Positions 1 to 6,797 of a DNA stretch of 16,430 bases are shown here, piece after piece. Source of the DNA: Gulosibacter massiliensis (lineage in GTDB: Bacteria; Actinomycetota; Actinomycetes; Actinomycetales; Microbacteriaceae); assembly GCA_945901035.1 (NCBI GenBank), contig CAMDKN010000007.1:1-16430 (forward strand). Reading direction: 5' to 3'. The notes under the pieces are model-generated. The model was not told the origin of the DNA, did no database searches, and worked only from the letters and a program-made list of their open reading frames with translations. Made by a program: the position numbers and the translations under genes. The stretch's first letter is position 1. Each line of letters begins with the position of its first letter.

Positions 1-65
1 GCACCGTCGCCATCAAAACTCCCGACGATCTCGCGCCAGCCCACGAACTATTGGAGGCATCATGA
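1..65 (+). CDS. fabD: Malonyl-CoA:ACP transacylase, C-terminal end (partial)
   Basis: Only the last 20 codons and the stop of this gene are in the window, read from base 3 and ending with TGA at 63-65. The visible residues TVAIKTPDDLAPAHELLEAS resemble the usual FabD C-terminus, where a 'vAvKTPdDL' stretch precedes a short helix. The stop overlaps the fabH start as ATGA, the tight coupling expected inside a fabD-fabH-acpP-fabF operon. FabD moves malonyl groups from CoA to acyl carrier protein in the cytoplasm. The identification rests on the short tail and strongly on the neighbours; the catalytic region lies off the left edge and cannot be checked. Confidence 0.75.
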   Translation, partial: TVAIKTPDDLAPAHELLEAS

Positions 66-1069
66 CTCAACCCGTTCTCAAACAAACGGTCGGATCCGCG
101 TTCACCCGAATTCTGTCGGTCGGCGCTGCTCGGGGTGACCTCGACGTCCCAAACGATGACATCGTCGGTCCCATCGATTCGAGCGACGAGTGGATTCGTC
201 AACGCACCGGTGTCATCAGCCGGAAGCGGGCAAGCGCAAATGTTCGCGCGGCGGACCTCGCGACGACCGCTGCGCTGGAAGCAATCGATAGAGCGGGGAT
301 TTCCGCCTCCGAAATCGGCGCGGTGATCATTGCCACCATTTCCAACGAGGTTCAGACACCGTCGATGGCGGCTCTCGTCGCGGACCGCATCGGGGCCACC
401 CCGGCCGCTGCCTACGACGTGTCGGCCGCGTGCGCGGGGTTCTGTTATGGAATCGCCCAGGCGGACGCCCTCGTTCGCACGGGAACCTCCACCTACGTGC
501 TCGTCATCGGAGCAGAAAAACTTAGCGACATTGCGAACCCAACGGATCGCACCATTTCGTTCCTCCTGGGAGACGGCGCCGGAGCCGTCATCATCGGCCC
601 CGCCGACGCGGCGGGCATCTCGCCGACCATCTGGGGTTCGGACGGGGCAAAATGGGACGCGGTCGGTATGGACCGCCCGCTGCGCGAGGCGTTCGATGAC
701 CGCGACGGAAACTTCCCCACCATACGCCAAGACGGTCAAACCGTTTTCCGGTGGGCGGTTTGGGAGATGGCCAAGGTGGCACAGCACGCACTCGACGCTG
801 CCGGCATCACCGCAGCCGAACTCGCCGCGTTTATCCCCCATCAAGCCAACATGCGCATCATCAACGAGTTTGCGAAGCAACTCAAGGTCCCGGACAGCGT
901 GGTGATCGCGCGCGACATCGAAACAACCGGGAACACCTCCGCTGCGTCGATTCCGCTTGCCATGCATCGCGTTCTCGCCGAGAACCCTGAACTCAGTGGC
1001 GGCTACGCACTCATCATCGGATTCGGAGCGGGACTCGTCTACGCCGCCCAGATTGTGCGCCTTCCGTAG
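62..1069 (+). CDS. fabH: 3-oxoacyl-ACP synthase III (KAS III)
   Basis: FabH starts fatty-acid synthesis by condensing an acyl-CoA primer with malonyl-ACP in the cytoplasm. The 335-residue protein has the usual length. The Cys-His-Asn triad is visible: Cys124 in SAACAGFCYG, His260 in FIPHQAN and Asn291 in TTGNTSAAS. The N-terminal 'SSDEWIRQRTGV' block is also typical of the family. The ATG at 62 is preceded by the ribosome site GGAGG (53-57) and overlaps the fabD stop by 4 bases. acpP follows after 61 bases and fabF after that. In actinobacteria FabH often accepts branched primers, but primer preference cannot be read from the sequence. Confidence 0.97.
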   Translation: MTQPVLKQTVGSAFTRILSVGAARGDLDVPNDDIVGPIDSSDEWIRQRTGVISRKRASANVRAADLATTAALEAIDRAGISASEIGAVIIATISNEVQTPSMAALVADRIGATPAAAYDVSAACAGFCYGIAQADALVRTGTSTYVLVIGAEKLSDIANPTDRTISFLLGDGAGAVIIGPADAAGISPTIWGSDGAKWDAVGMDRPLREAFDDRDGNFPTIRQDGQTVFRWAVWEMAKVAQHALDAAGITAAELAAFIPHQANMRIINEFAKQLKVPDSVVIARDIETTGNTSAASIPLAMHRVLAENPELSGGYALIIGFGAGLVYAAQIVRLP

Positions 1070-1083
1070 CGGTTTGCGCTCAA

Positions 1084-1098
1084 CCCCATAAAATGGGG
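1084..1098 (+). other. Small hairpin between fabH and acpP
   Basis: CCCCAT (1084-1089) and ATGGGG (1093-1098) form a perfect 6-bp stem with an AAA loop. It lies 14 bases after the fabH stop and 21 bases before the acpP ribosome site. No T-run follows, so it is not a classic terminator. It could be a processing or stability element at the 5' side of acpP mRNA. A chance stem of this size cannot be excluded. Confidence 0.35.
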
Positions 1099-1130
1099 AC
1101 TGTTACATCACATTCACCTAAGGAGAAATA

Positions 1131-1379
1131 ATGGCTCAGTCCAAGGATGAGGTCCTCGCAGGCCTCGCAGGCCTCGTCAATGACGAGACTGGCGTTCCCG
1201 TCGAGAGCGTTGTGTTCGGGAAGTCGTTCGCGGACGACCTCGATATTGACTCAATCTCGATGATGACGATTGTCGTCAATGCCGAGGAAGAGTTTGGCGT
1301 CAAAATTCCCGACGACAAGGTCAACGAGCTCAAGACGGTCGATGATGCCGTGAACTACATCGTTTCGGCCCAGTCCTAA
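1131..1379 (+). CDS. acpP: Acyl carrier protein
   Basis: This small acidic protein carries growing acyl chains on a phosphopantetheine arm for the FabH/FabF system. It has 82 residues, the usual size. The attachment serine is Ser41 in DDLDIDSIS; the motif reads DSI where most ACPs have DSL, a conservative change. The helix after it, 'MMTIVVNAEEEFGVKIPDD', is typical of actinobacterial ACPs. A strong ribosome site AAGGAG (1120-1125) sits 5 bases before the ATG. It lies between fabH and fabF, with a hairpin on each side, which may let it be expressed at a different level from its neighbours. Confidence 0.96.
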   Translation: MAQSKDEVLAGLAGLVNDETGVPVESVVFGKSFADDLDIDSISMMTIVVNAEEEFGVKIPDDKVNELKTVDDAVNYIVSAQS

Positions 1380-1387
1380 AACGATTT

Positions 1388-1414
1388 GTGCGGCGGGGGT
1401 TAACCCCGCCGCAC
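1388..1414 (+). terminator. Strong GC-rich hairpin after acpP (terminator-like or attenuator)
   Basis: An 11-bp perfect stem, GTGCGGCGGGG (1388-1398) with CCCCGCCGCAC (1404-1414), closes a 5-base GTTAA loop. It begins 8 bases after the acpP stop. No U-tract follows, so it is either an actinobacterial U-less terminator, a partial attenuator that lowers fabF relative to acpP, or a 3' stabiliser of acpP mRNA. fabF is on the same strand 36 bases further on with no obvious promoter, so complete termination is unlikely. Confidence 0.6.
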
Positions 1415-1450
1415 TGGTGTACCCACCGACCGACAGGGAAGAGTAAGCAC

Positions 1451-2680
1451 ATGACCACCATCGTTGTGACGGGTATTGGGGCGACGTCGTGCCTCGGCGG
1501 AAATGCTCGTGACACCTGGGACGCCCTTCTTCGCAGCGAGAGCGGCATTCGCTCGCTCACCGAAGAATGGGTCGAGCAACACCAACTCCCCGTTACCTTT
1601 GCCGGTCGGGTGAAGGTTCCTGCGACGGAAGTCCTGGAGCGACTGGAAATCAAGCGACTCGACCCGTCCGCTCAACTCGCCGTGATCGCGGCCCGCGAAG
1701 CCTGGGCCGATGCGGGTTCACCGACGGATGCCAGGGAACGTATTCTGGTCGATTTTGCGACCGGAATCGGCGGACTCAATACTCTCCTCGATGCCTGGGA
1801 CGTCATGAAGGAAAAGGGTCCGCGTCGAGTTCTGCCGATGACCATCCCCATGCTGATGCCCAACGCCGCCGCCGCCGCTATTTCGATGGATCTCGAAACT
1901 CGAGGCGGGGCTCGTACCTGTGTTTCCGCCTGCGCCTCGGGTACCGAATCGATCTCCAACGCGGTGAACCACCTTCGCGCGGGGCTGGCGGATGTCGTGA
2001 TTTGCGGCGGCACCGAATCGGTCATCCACCCTCTGCCGATTGCTGCCTTCGCAGCAATGCACGCGCTGTCGACGCGAAACGACGAACCGGCTCGCGCGTC
2101 GCGCCCCTATGACAAGGATCGCGACGGATTTGTGCTCGGTGAAGGGGCGGCCGTCCTCATCCTCGAAACCCGCGAACACGCCGAAGCCCGCGGCGCGACA
2201 ATCTATGCCGAAATCGCGGGTGGGTCGGTGTCATCCGACGCGCACCACATCACCGCACCCGATCCCGAAGGAACCGGTGCTGCTCGTGCCGTTGTGGACG
2301 CGCTGGCGGATGCTGGTCTGACGCCGGCGGACGTGAACTACATCAACGCCCACGCCACCTCGACCCCCGTCGGAGATATCGCCGAATACACCGCACTCCA
2401 CCGAGTTTTCGGAGACCGAATCAAGGAAATCCCGGTTTCGGCGACAAAATCGTCCACTGGTCACCTGCTGGGCGGTACGGGAGCACTTGAAGCGATGTTC
2501 ACCGTTCTGTCGGCGCGGGACAAAATCGCGGCACCCACAATCAACCTTGAGAATCAAGACGAGGCGATCCCGCTCGACGTCGTGGTGACACCGCGTCCAC
2601 TGCCCGACTCGGTTGTTGCGATTAGCAACTCGTTTGGATTCGGTGGGCACAACGCCGTCATCGTCGTGAAGTCGGTCTAA
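1451..2680 (+). CDS. fabF: 3-oxoacyl-ACP synthase II (KAS II)
   Basis: FabF elongates acyl-ACP with malonyl-ACP in fatty-acid synthesis. The 409 residues match the family length. The catalytic triad is Cys161 (VSACASGTES), His301 (NAHATSTPVGD) and His337 (KSSTGHLLGG), and the C-terminal 'SNSFGFGGHNA' block is present. The ATG at 1451 was chosen because MTTIVVTGIG is the normal KAS N-terminus and AGGGAAG (1435-1441) precedes it at good spacing. The frame is open back to a GTG at 1388, but that would put the start inside the acpP hairpin and add unrelated residues. It ends tail-to-tail with the DUF3145 gene, sharing CTAA. Confidence 0.96.
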   Translation: MTTIVVTGIGATSCLGGNARDTWDALLRSESGIRSLTEEWVEQHQLPVTFAGRVKVPATEVLERLEIKRLDPSAQLAVIAAREAWADAGSPTDARERILVDFATGIGGLNTLLDAWDVMKEKGPRRVLPMTIPMLMPNAAAAAISMDLETRGGARTCVSACASGTESISNAVNHLRAGLADVVICGGTESVIHPLPIAAFAAMHALSTRNDEPARASRPYDKDRDGFVLGEGAAVLILETREHAEARGATIYAEIAGGSVSSDAHHITAPDPEGTGAARAVVDALADAGLTPADVNYINAHATSTPVGDIAEYTALHRVFGDRIKEIPVSATKSSTGHLLGGTGALEAMFTVLSARDKIAAPTINLENQDEAIPLDVVVTPRPLPDSVVAISNSFGFGGHNAVIVVKSV

Positions 2681-3180
2681 TTTGCCGATGTTCGCTGCCG
2701 CAGCGGTGTGACCACGTTGGTGGCCGTCAGCCGGTAGGGCTCCAGTTCGTCATCCCACGCGCACCCCAGAGCACGAGCTAGCTCGTGTTCCAATTCCGTT
2801 CCGTCGCCCTGCGCTAATTCCATCGCGTAGCGAACACGATCTTCTCCGACCATCGAATGTCCCGCGGCGTCCGTGAGTGTATAAAAAACTCCCAGTGCAG
2901 GCGTGTGGGCGTAGCGAACCCCATCCCGACCGTCGCTTGTAGACTCCCATACTTCGAAACGAGTTTGTTCCCAACCACGAAGCGCCGAGGTGCACCTCGC
3001 CGCGGAGCCGGCCGGACCCGACCACTCGATCGAGGCACGGACGGTGCCAGGTTCTGAGGATTGATCGGACCACGATACCCGGACCGTAGAGCCCAACACG
3101 TGGGAAATCGTCCACTCAACGTTGGGTGCGAGCACGACGGGACATGAGTGAATGTGAATCACTCCGTGAGCATCCTTCAT
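2677..3180 (-). CDS. DUF3145 family protein (unknown function)
   Basis: This 167-residue soluble protein matches the actinobacterial DUF3145 pattern as I know it: a start like 'GVIHIHSCPVVLAPNVEWTI', 'SALRGWEQTRFEVWE' in the middle, 'DGVRYAHTPALGVF', and the C-terminal 'ALGCAWDDELEPYR'. The family has no established biochemical role. In actinobacteria it commonly sits next to fabF, as here, which hints at a link with lipid synthesis, but that is inference. The ATG at 3180 is preceded by AGGAGG, 4 bases away. A plausible sigma-70-type promoter lies about 60 bases upstream. No signal peptide or membrane segment is visible. Its stop overlaps the fabF stop on the opposite strand. Confidence 0.88.
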   Translation of the reverse strand: MKDAHGVIHIHSCPVVLAPNVEWTISHVLGSTVRVSWSDQSSEPGTVRASIEWSGPAGSAARCTSALRGWEQTRFEVWESTSDGRDGVRYAHTPALGVFYTLTDAAGHSMVGEDRVRYAMELAQGDGTELEHELARALGCAWDDELEPYRLTATNVVTPLRQRTSAN

Positions 3181-3237
3181 CCATCCTCCTCGGTCCGCTC
3201 GACTTCCCCTCGAACGGGCACCTCAGATGGAGTATTA

Positions 3238-3266
3238 AGTATGCGCGTGCCGGCGCGGAATGTCCA
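3238..3266 (-). promoter_or_regulatory. Predicted promoter for the DUF3145 gene
   Basis: Read on the minus strand, TGGACA (3266-3261, 5 of 6 matches to the -35 consensus) is followed by a 17-base spacer and CATACT (3243-3238, 4 of 6 to the -10 consensus). This predicts a transcript starting near 3230 with a leader of about 50 bases carrying the AGGAGG ribosome site. The region is the only sizeable gap (107 bases) on this strand near the gene. Confidence 0.45.
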
Positions 3267-3287
3267 ATTCGCGCGACCTCACGATTG

Positions 3288-4091
3288 CTAGGCGTGAAGC
3301 AGACCGCCCTCGGCGGACAGCACGTTTTTCTCTCCGGCTCGAACGGCGAACGGCATCCGATTCTGCCGAGGAGGAATCGGGCAGTTGAAATTGTAGGAAA
3401 AAGCGCAGGGTGGCAACACCGCATAGTTGAAGTCCAACGTCACCGTGCCGTCCGGGTTGGGGACAACGAACAAGAACCGCCCCACCGAATAGGTTTCCGA
3501 CTCGTTGGTCAGGTCGGCGAAGACGATCTGCAACGCTTTACCCGTGCCGATTGTTACCAGGGACACCGAATGCCCCTCGTGGGTGAACTCGATTTCACCC
3601 GGAAATACCTCCGCCTTCGCCGCGCCGGTTTTCTTCTCGACGTCCAATGTCGTACCCGACGGGTTCGGCTTCCACAACCCCGTCACCACCCAGTCCGGGT
3701 TGTGAGGGAAGACATCGATACCACCAAAGTTGTCAATCGACTCGCTGCGGGAGTCCCACACGCGTAACCCGCTCAAACCGTCCTCGGCGATGATGGTTCC
3801 TCGACGAGTGTCCGAAAACGCAATGAGCGGTGCAGTATCGCCCGGTCCGTTGAGCGTCACCGACCCGTTCACGAGTTCTCCGTTGACGGAAATCTGGTCT
3901 TCGGTGCGCGCGGTCAACTCGAGACCGGGCTCGCCGTCGGAACGAGGTGCCCACAGTCCGGGAACTCCCCACACCGCCTGTTCCGAGTCGAGCCATTGGG
4001 TGAGAACGAGCGCAAGACTTCCGAAAGGTTCCGTAACCTGGGTCTCCCGCCTCGAGCGGAACAGTGCGAATCTGTCGGCGGCCTCGGTCAT
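3288..4091 (-). CDS. DUF1684 domain-containing protein
   Basis: The 267-residue protein carries the DUF1684 signature near its C-terminus: 'TLDFNYAVLPPCAFSYNF' followed by 'CPIPPRQNRMPFAVRAGEK'. The middle has the usual beta-rich 'GRFLFVV' block. Its biochemical role is not established. The ATG at 4091 was chosen because homologues I know begin just before the 'DRFAxFRxxRE' segment. The frame is open back to a GTG at 4136 that overlaps the upstream glycosyltransferase stop as GTGA; using it would add 15 residues that look unlike the family. No ribosome site is obvious at either start, so re-initiation after the glycosyltransferase is likely. No signal peptide is visible. Confidence 0.82.
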   Translation of the reverse strand: MTEAADRFALFRSRRETQVTEPFGSLALVLTQWLDSEQAVWGVPGLWAPRSDGEPGLELTARTEDQISVNGELVNGSVTLNGPGDTAPLIAFSDTRRGTIIAEDGLSGLRVWDSRSESIDNFGGIDVFPHNPDWVVTGLWKPNPSGTTLDVEKKTGAAKAEVFPGEIEFTHEGHSVSLVTIGTGKALQIVFADLTNESETYSVGRFLFVVPNPDGTVTLDFNYAVLPPCAFSYNFNCPIPPRQNRMPFAVRAGEKNVLSAEGGLLHA

Positions 4092-4132
4092 GAACTCATT
4101 CTGCCGAAATGCCGGGCACGAGTTCGACAGGC

Positions 4133-5308
4133 TCACCGTGCAATCGCGCGTCGATACACTTCACTCATCTGAGCGGTGCGGTGGGATTGACGAAACGCCG
4201 TGAGATTGCTCAAATCGCGCTGCGGTGTCGTTGACGGGCGCGTCCCCGCGGCACGAGCGAGCGCTTCCCCCAATGCCTTCGGCGATAAATCGGCGGCGAG
4301 AGTGACGGAACCCGCAGGAAGCCCGTCCGCCACGGCCGGATCGACAAGGACCACGTGTGTGCCCATCGACACCGCCTCGGTCACGGTCATGCCTTGCGTT
4401 TCGAAATCGTGTGAGGTCTGCACCAGGATGTCAGCGTCGGCAATCAGTTCGATTGCTCGATCATAGGAAACCGCCCCCGCAAAGGTGACGTTGCGTGCCG
4501 CGATGGCCTTTGCTTTCGATGCGAGAATCCCATCTCCCACAATCAGAACGTCGAGCGGTTCCGAACATTCCTCCACCCCCGAGAGAAATTCGAGAAGCCG
4601 TTTCTCGGGTGAAAAACGCCCCACCCACGCGACACGCACCGAGGCACGGGGGGTTCGCGCAACTCGCGCAACCCGATCCAAAACATCGTCGCTGACACCG
4701 GTCGGAACAACGGCGATATCGGGGTGTTGACGCGAAACGACATCCCGCTCCGCGAGCAGCTTCGCGAAATGTTCGGACGGCGCCGTGACGACATCACAGT
4801 GATGGGCGTAGCCGGCAAGGTAATCGAAGGCGTTCCTCGGACGCGAGGCTGCATCATTCCCGAGCGCCCACTTCTGCCAGTTCCCGAGAAGCGCATAAAA
4901 GAGTCCCGGGAATGGGACGGAACGATCCACGCCGACGTCGAGTCGGTGATGAAGTGTGTACACAATCGGCAGGTTGTGTTGCCGTCCAAATCGAAATCCG
5001 AGGGCCGCACCCCAGAAATCCGACTGCACGTGAACCACGTCTACCGCGGGGCGAGTGCGCAGAGCCCGTTCAATCTGGTCGAGATGCTTCTGGTTCGGCC
5101 AGATCCAGGTGTATTCCCGAACGGTCGGAATCGCTCGGGATGGAAGGTCGATAAAGCGTTCGTCGTCGACCGGGCCTGTTCGCAGAGCGGGTGACACGAA
5201 CGTCACAACGTGTCCGGCGCGCTCGAGAAAATCGGCCTGAAGGTTCACCGAAACCTGCGCACCGCCCAGCGTGTGGGGATGTTGTTCGCAGAAGATAAGA
5301 ACGTGCAT
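4133..5308 (-). CDS. Glycosyltransferase family 4 protein
   Basis: This 391-residue GT-B-fold enzyme would transfer a sugar from a nucleotide donor to an unknown acceptor, probably a cell-envelope lipid or glycan at the inner face of the membrane. The N-terminal domain opens with 'MHVLIFCEQHPHTLGGAQ', the glycine-rich acceptor-side loop. The C-terminal donor domain has 'VAWVGRFSPEKR' and the E-x7-E retaining motif in 'FETQGMTVTEAVSMG'. The ATG at 5308 is preferred; a GTG at 5317 would add three residues. No ribosome site precedes either, and a -10-like TAGACT ends 9 bases before the ATG, so the message may be leaderless. The DUF1684 gene follows closely. Donor and acceptor cannot be named. 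Confidence 0.9.
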   Translation of the reverse strand: MHVLIFCEQHPHTLGGAQVSVNLQADFLERAGHVVTFVSPALRTGPVDDERFIDLPSRAIPTVREYTWIWPNQKHLDQIERALRTRPAVDVVHVQSDFWGAALGFRFGRQHNLPIVYTLHHRLDVGVDRSVPFPGLFYALLGNWQKWALGNDAASRPRNAFDYLAGYAHHCDVVTAPSEHFAKLLAERDVVSRQHPDIAVVPTGVSDDVLDRVARVARTPRASVRVAWVGRFSPEKRLLEFLSGVEECSEPLDVLIVGDGILASKAKAIAARNVTFAGAVSYDRAIELIADADILVQTSHDFETQGMTVTEAVSMGTHVVLVDPAVADGLPAGSVTLAADLSPKALGEALARAAGTRPSTTPQRDLSNLTAFRQSHRTAQMSEVYRRAIAR

Positions 5309-5317
5309 AGGAGTCAC

Positions 5318-5323
5318 AGTCTA
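5318..5323 (-). promoter_or_regulatory. Possible -10 box for the GT4 gene
   Basis: TAGACT on the minus strand fits TAnnnT and lies 9 bases before the ATG at 5308, at the upper limit for a leaderless start. There is no Shine-Dalgarno sequence, which favours this reading. No convincing -35 is visible. Confidence 0.3.
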
Positions 5324-5358
5324 GGGCGAGGGGTGTGGGATGCACCGAGTAGCGAGGA

Positions 5359-5364
5359 TAAGGT
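5359..5364 (+). promoter_or_regulatory. Possible -10 box for the cupin gene
   Basis: TAAGGT matches the actinobacterial TAnnnT -10 pattern and would start a transcript near 5371, leaving a leader of about 35 bases that contains AAGGAG. The -35 region is weak. It sits in the 97-base gap between divergent genes. Confidence 0.3.
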
Positions 5365-5405
5365 CTAATCACCACAAACACGAACGCCTCACACAAGGAG
5401 ACCCC

Positions 5406-5765
5406 ATGGATGTTGTTCCAACGATTGCCACGCCCGATGCGAACGTGATGTCGCTGCCCGCGCACGTTCTGAAACCGACCAGCCTCGATGGGCAAACGGA
5501 GACCAGCGCGCCCACGTGGACGTCCCCGGATGGAACGGTGGAAACGGGTGTGTGGGAATGCACCGCGGGCACATTTACGGCGACGCGGGACGGGTACGAC
5601 GAAGTTGCCATCATTCTCTCGGGGACGGCGACGGTGCGCTCGGACGCAGGGGAAACGGTCGATCTCGGTCCGGGCAGCACGCTCGTCACCCCCGCCAGCT
5701 GGACGGGCGTGTGGACGGTGCATGACACGATTCGGAAGGTGTACGTGATTCGAAAATTGGCTTAA
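5406..5765 (+). CDS. Small cupin-domain protein (cupin_3/DUF861-like)
   Basis: This is a 119-residue single-domain cupin. The core reads 'DEVAIILSGTATVRSDAGE' followed by 'VDLGPGSTLVTPASWTGVW', the two-motif jelly-roll pattern of the cupin_3 (DUF861) group that includes ureidoglycine aminohydrolase-like and EutQ-like proteins. The histidine pair of classic metal-binding cupins is absent from motif 1, so a metal-dependent activity is doubtful and no substrate can be named. The ATG at 5406 has AAGGAG (5395-5400) 5 bases upstream; the frame is open further back, but without such support. It stands alone, divergent from the GT4 gene and 91 bases before the UDP-xylose synthase. Confidence 0.82.
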   Translation: MDVVPTIATPDANVMSLPAHVLKPTSLDGQTETSAPTWTSPDGTVETGVWECTAGTFTATRDGYDEVAIILSGTATVRSDAGETVDLGPGSTLVTPASWTGVWTVHDTIRKVYVIRKLA

Positions 5766-5844
5766 ATTTCGCGCTGCGACGCCGGGTGCACCACGACCGC
5801 CGCGGGCTCACTTCACCGCGAAGCGTCACGCCACACCCGAGTGT

Positions 5845-5850
5845 TAGGCT
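5845..5850 (+). promoter_or_regulatory. -10 box of a leaderless promoter (UDP-xylose synthase)
   Basis: TAGGCT is followed by exactly 6 bases (GGCAAG) and then the GTG start at 5857. Transcription would begin at or next to the start codon. The same hexamer and spacing precede def at 12151. No good -35 is seen. Confidence 0.6.
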
Positions 5851-5856
5851 GGCAAG

Positions 5857-6783
5857 GTGCGCTATCTAGTTACGGGGGGAAGCGGCTTTCTGGGTTCCCA
5901 CCTATGTGAGCGTTTGCTGAATTCTGGCCACTCGGTTGTTGCGCTCGATAATTTTTCAACCGGTTCTGCCGACAACATCGCGCATCTTGTGTCCCGTGAT
6001 AATTTCGACGTTCTCGACACTGACGTCACGACACCGTTCGACGTCGACGTTGATGGCGTATTCAACCTCGCCTGTCCCGCATCGCCCGTGCACTACCAGC
6101 GGAATCCGACTCGGACAATCGAAACGTCAATTCTGGGGGCCATCAATTCCCTCAATTTAGGCCGAAAGCGAGGCATACCCGTCCTTCAGGCCTCCACCTC
6201 GGAGGTGTACGGGGACCCTCGCGAGTCTCCGCAGTCGGAAGCGTATTGGGGCAACGTCAACCCGATCGGGATCCGGGCGTGTTACGACGAGGGAAAGCGG
6301 GCGGCAGAAACGTTGTTCGTCGACTACTTCCGCGAGTTTTCCGTTGACATCCGCATTGCCCGAATCTTCAACACCCACGGGCCTCGAATGGCATTGGACG
6401 ATGGACGCGTCGTCCCCCAGTTCATTACCCAGGCGTTGCGCAACGAGCCGTTGACCATCCACGGCGAGGGCACACAAACGCGCAGCTTCTGTTATGTCGA
6501 CGACCTCATCGACGGAATCGTTGCGTTGTTTGAACATTCCGGTCACCACACCCCGGTTAATCTCGGAAACCCTCAGCCGGTGTCCATGATCGACCTTGCC
6601 CACGAAGTCATCCAACTGACCGAATCGAGCAGCACGGTTAGCCACGTGCCGCTGCCGCTCGATGACCCGTTGATGCGTGAACCCGACATTAGACTGGCCG
6701 CTGAGATTCTCGGGTGGAACCCTCGGGTGGAGCGAACGGCCGGTCTCGTTGCCACAATCGCCGATATTAGGGCGCGAGTCTAG
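5857..6783 (+). CDS. UDP-glucuronate decarboxylase (UDP-xylose synthase)
   Basis: This short-chain dehydrogenase-type enzyme oxidises and decarboxylates UDP-glucuronate to UDP-xylose with bound NAD. The 308-residue protein has the NAD loop GGSGFLGS (Gly7, Gly10, Gly13) with Asp31 after strand 2. It carries the hallmark '[14 protein letters not shown]' (71-84), Thr114 and Glu116 in STSEVYGDP, the Tyr143/Lys147 pair in CYDEGKR, and Arg209 in [11 protein letters not shown]. These correspond to the catalytic and decarboxylation residues of human UXS1. The start is GTG, with no ribosome site but an ideal leaderless promoter. It ends 14 bases from the convergent GT61 pair, which may use its product. 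Other sugar-nucleotide epimerases lack the ACPASP and CYDEGKR blocks, so the call is firm. Confidence 0.9.
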   Translation: MRYLVTGGSGFLGSHLCERLLNSGHSVVALDNFSTGSADNIAHLVSRDNFDVLDTDVTTPFDVDVDGVFNLACPASPVHYQRNPTRTIETSILGAINSLNLGRKRGIPVLQASTSEVYGDPRESPQSEAYWGNVNPIGIRACYDEGKRAAETLFVDYFREFSVDIRIARIFNTHGPRMALDDGRVVPQFITQALRNEPLTIHGEGTQTRSFCYVDDLIDGIVALFEHSGHHTPVNLGNPQPVSMIDLAHEVIQLTESSSTVSHVPLPLDDPLMREPDIRLAAEILGWNPRVERTAGLVATIADIRARV

Positions 6784-6797
6784 ATCGTTACTGACCG

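Noticed and set aside
330..905. Long alternative-frame open frames within fabH and other genes, such as 330-905 (+) and 3126-3767 (+).
   Set aside because: They lie in other frames of well-identified genes, are rich in Arg/Pro/Ser as expected of high-GC shadow frames, and match no family I know.
1388..1450. A GTG start at 1388 would lengthen fabF by 21 residues.
   Set aside because: It lies inside the acpP hairpin, has no ribosome site, and the added residues are not FabF-like. MTTIVVTGIG at 1451 is the normal start.
4092..4136. A GTG start for the DUF1684 gene at 4136, overlapping the GT4 stop as GTGA.
   Set aside because: The 15 added residues do not resemble the family N-terminus and coincide with the REP-like motif. 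It remains possible, because no ribosome site is clear at 4091 either.
5766..5856. A possible terminator after the cupin gene from TTCGCG (5767) and CGCGAA (5817).
   Set aside because: The arms are 44 bases apart, the flanking bases do not extend the stem, and no T-run follows.
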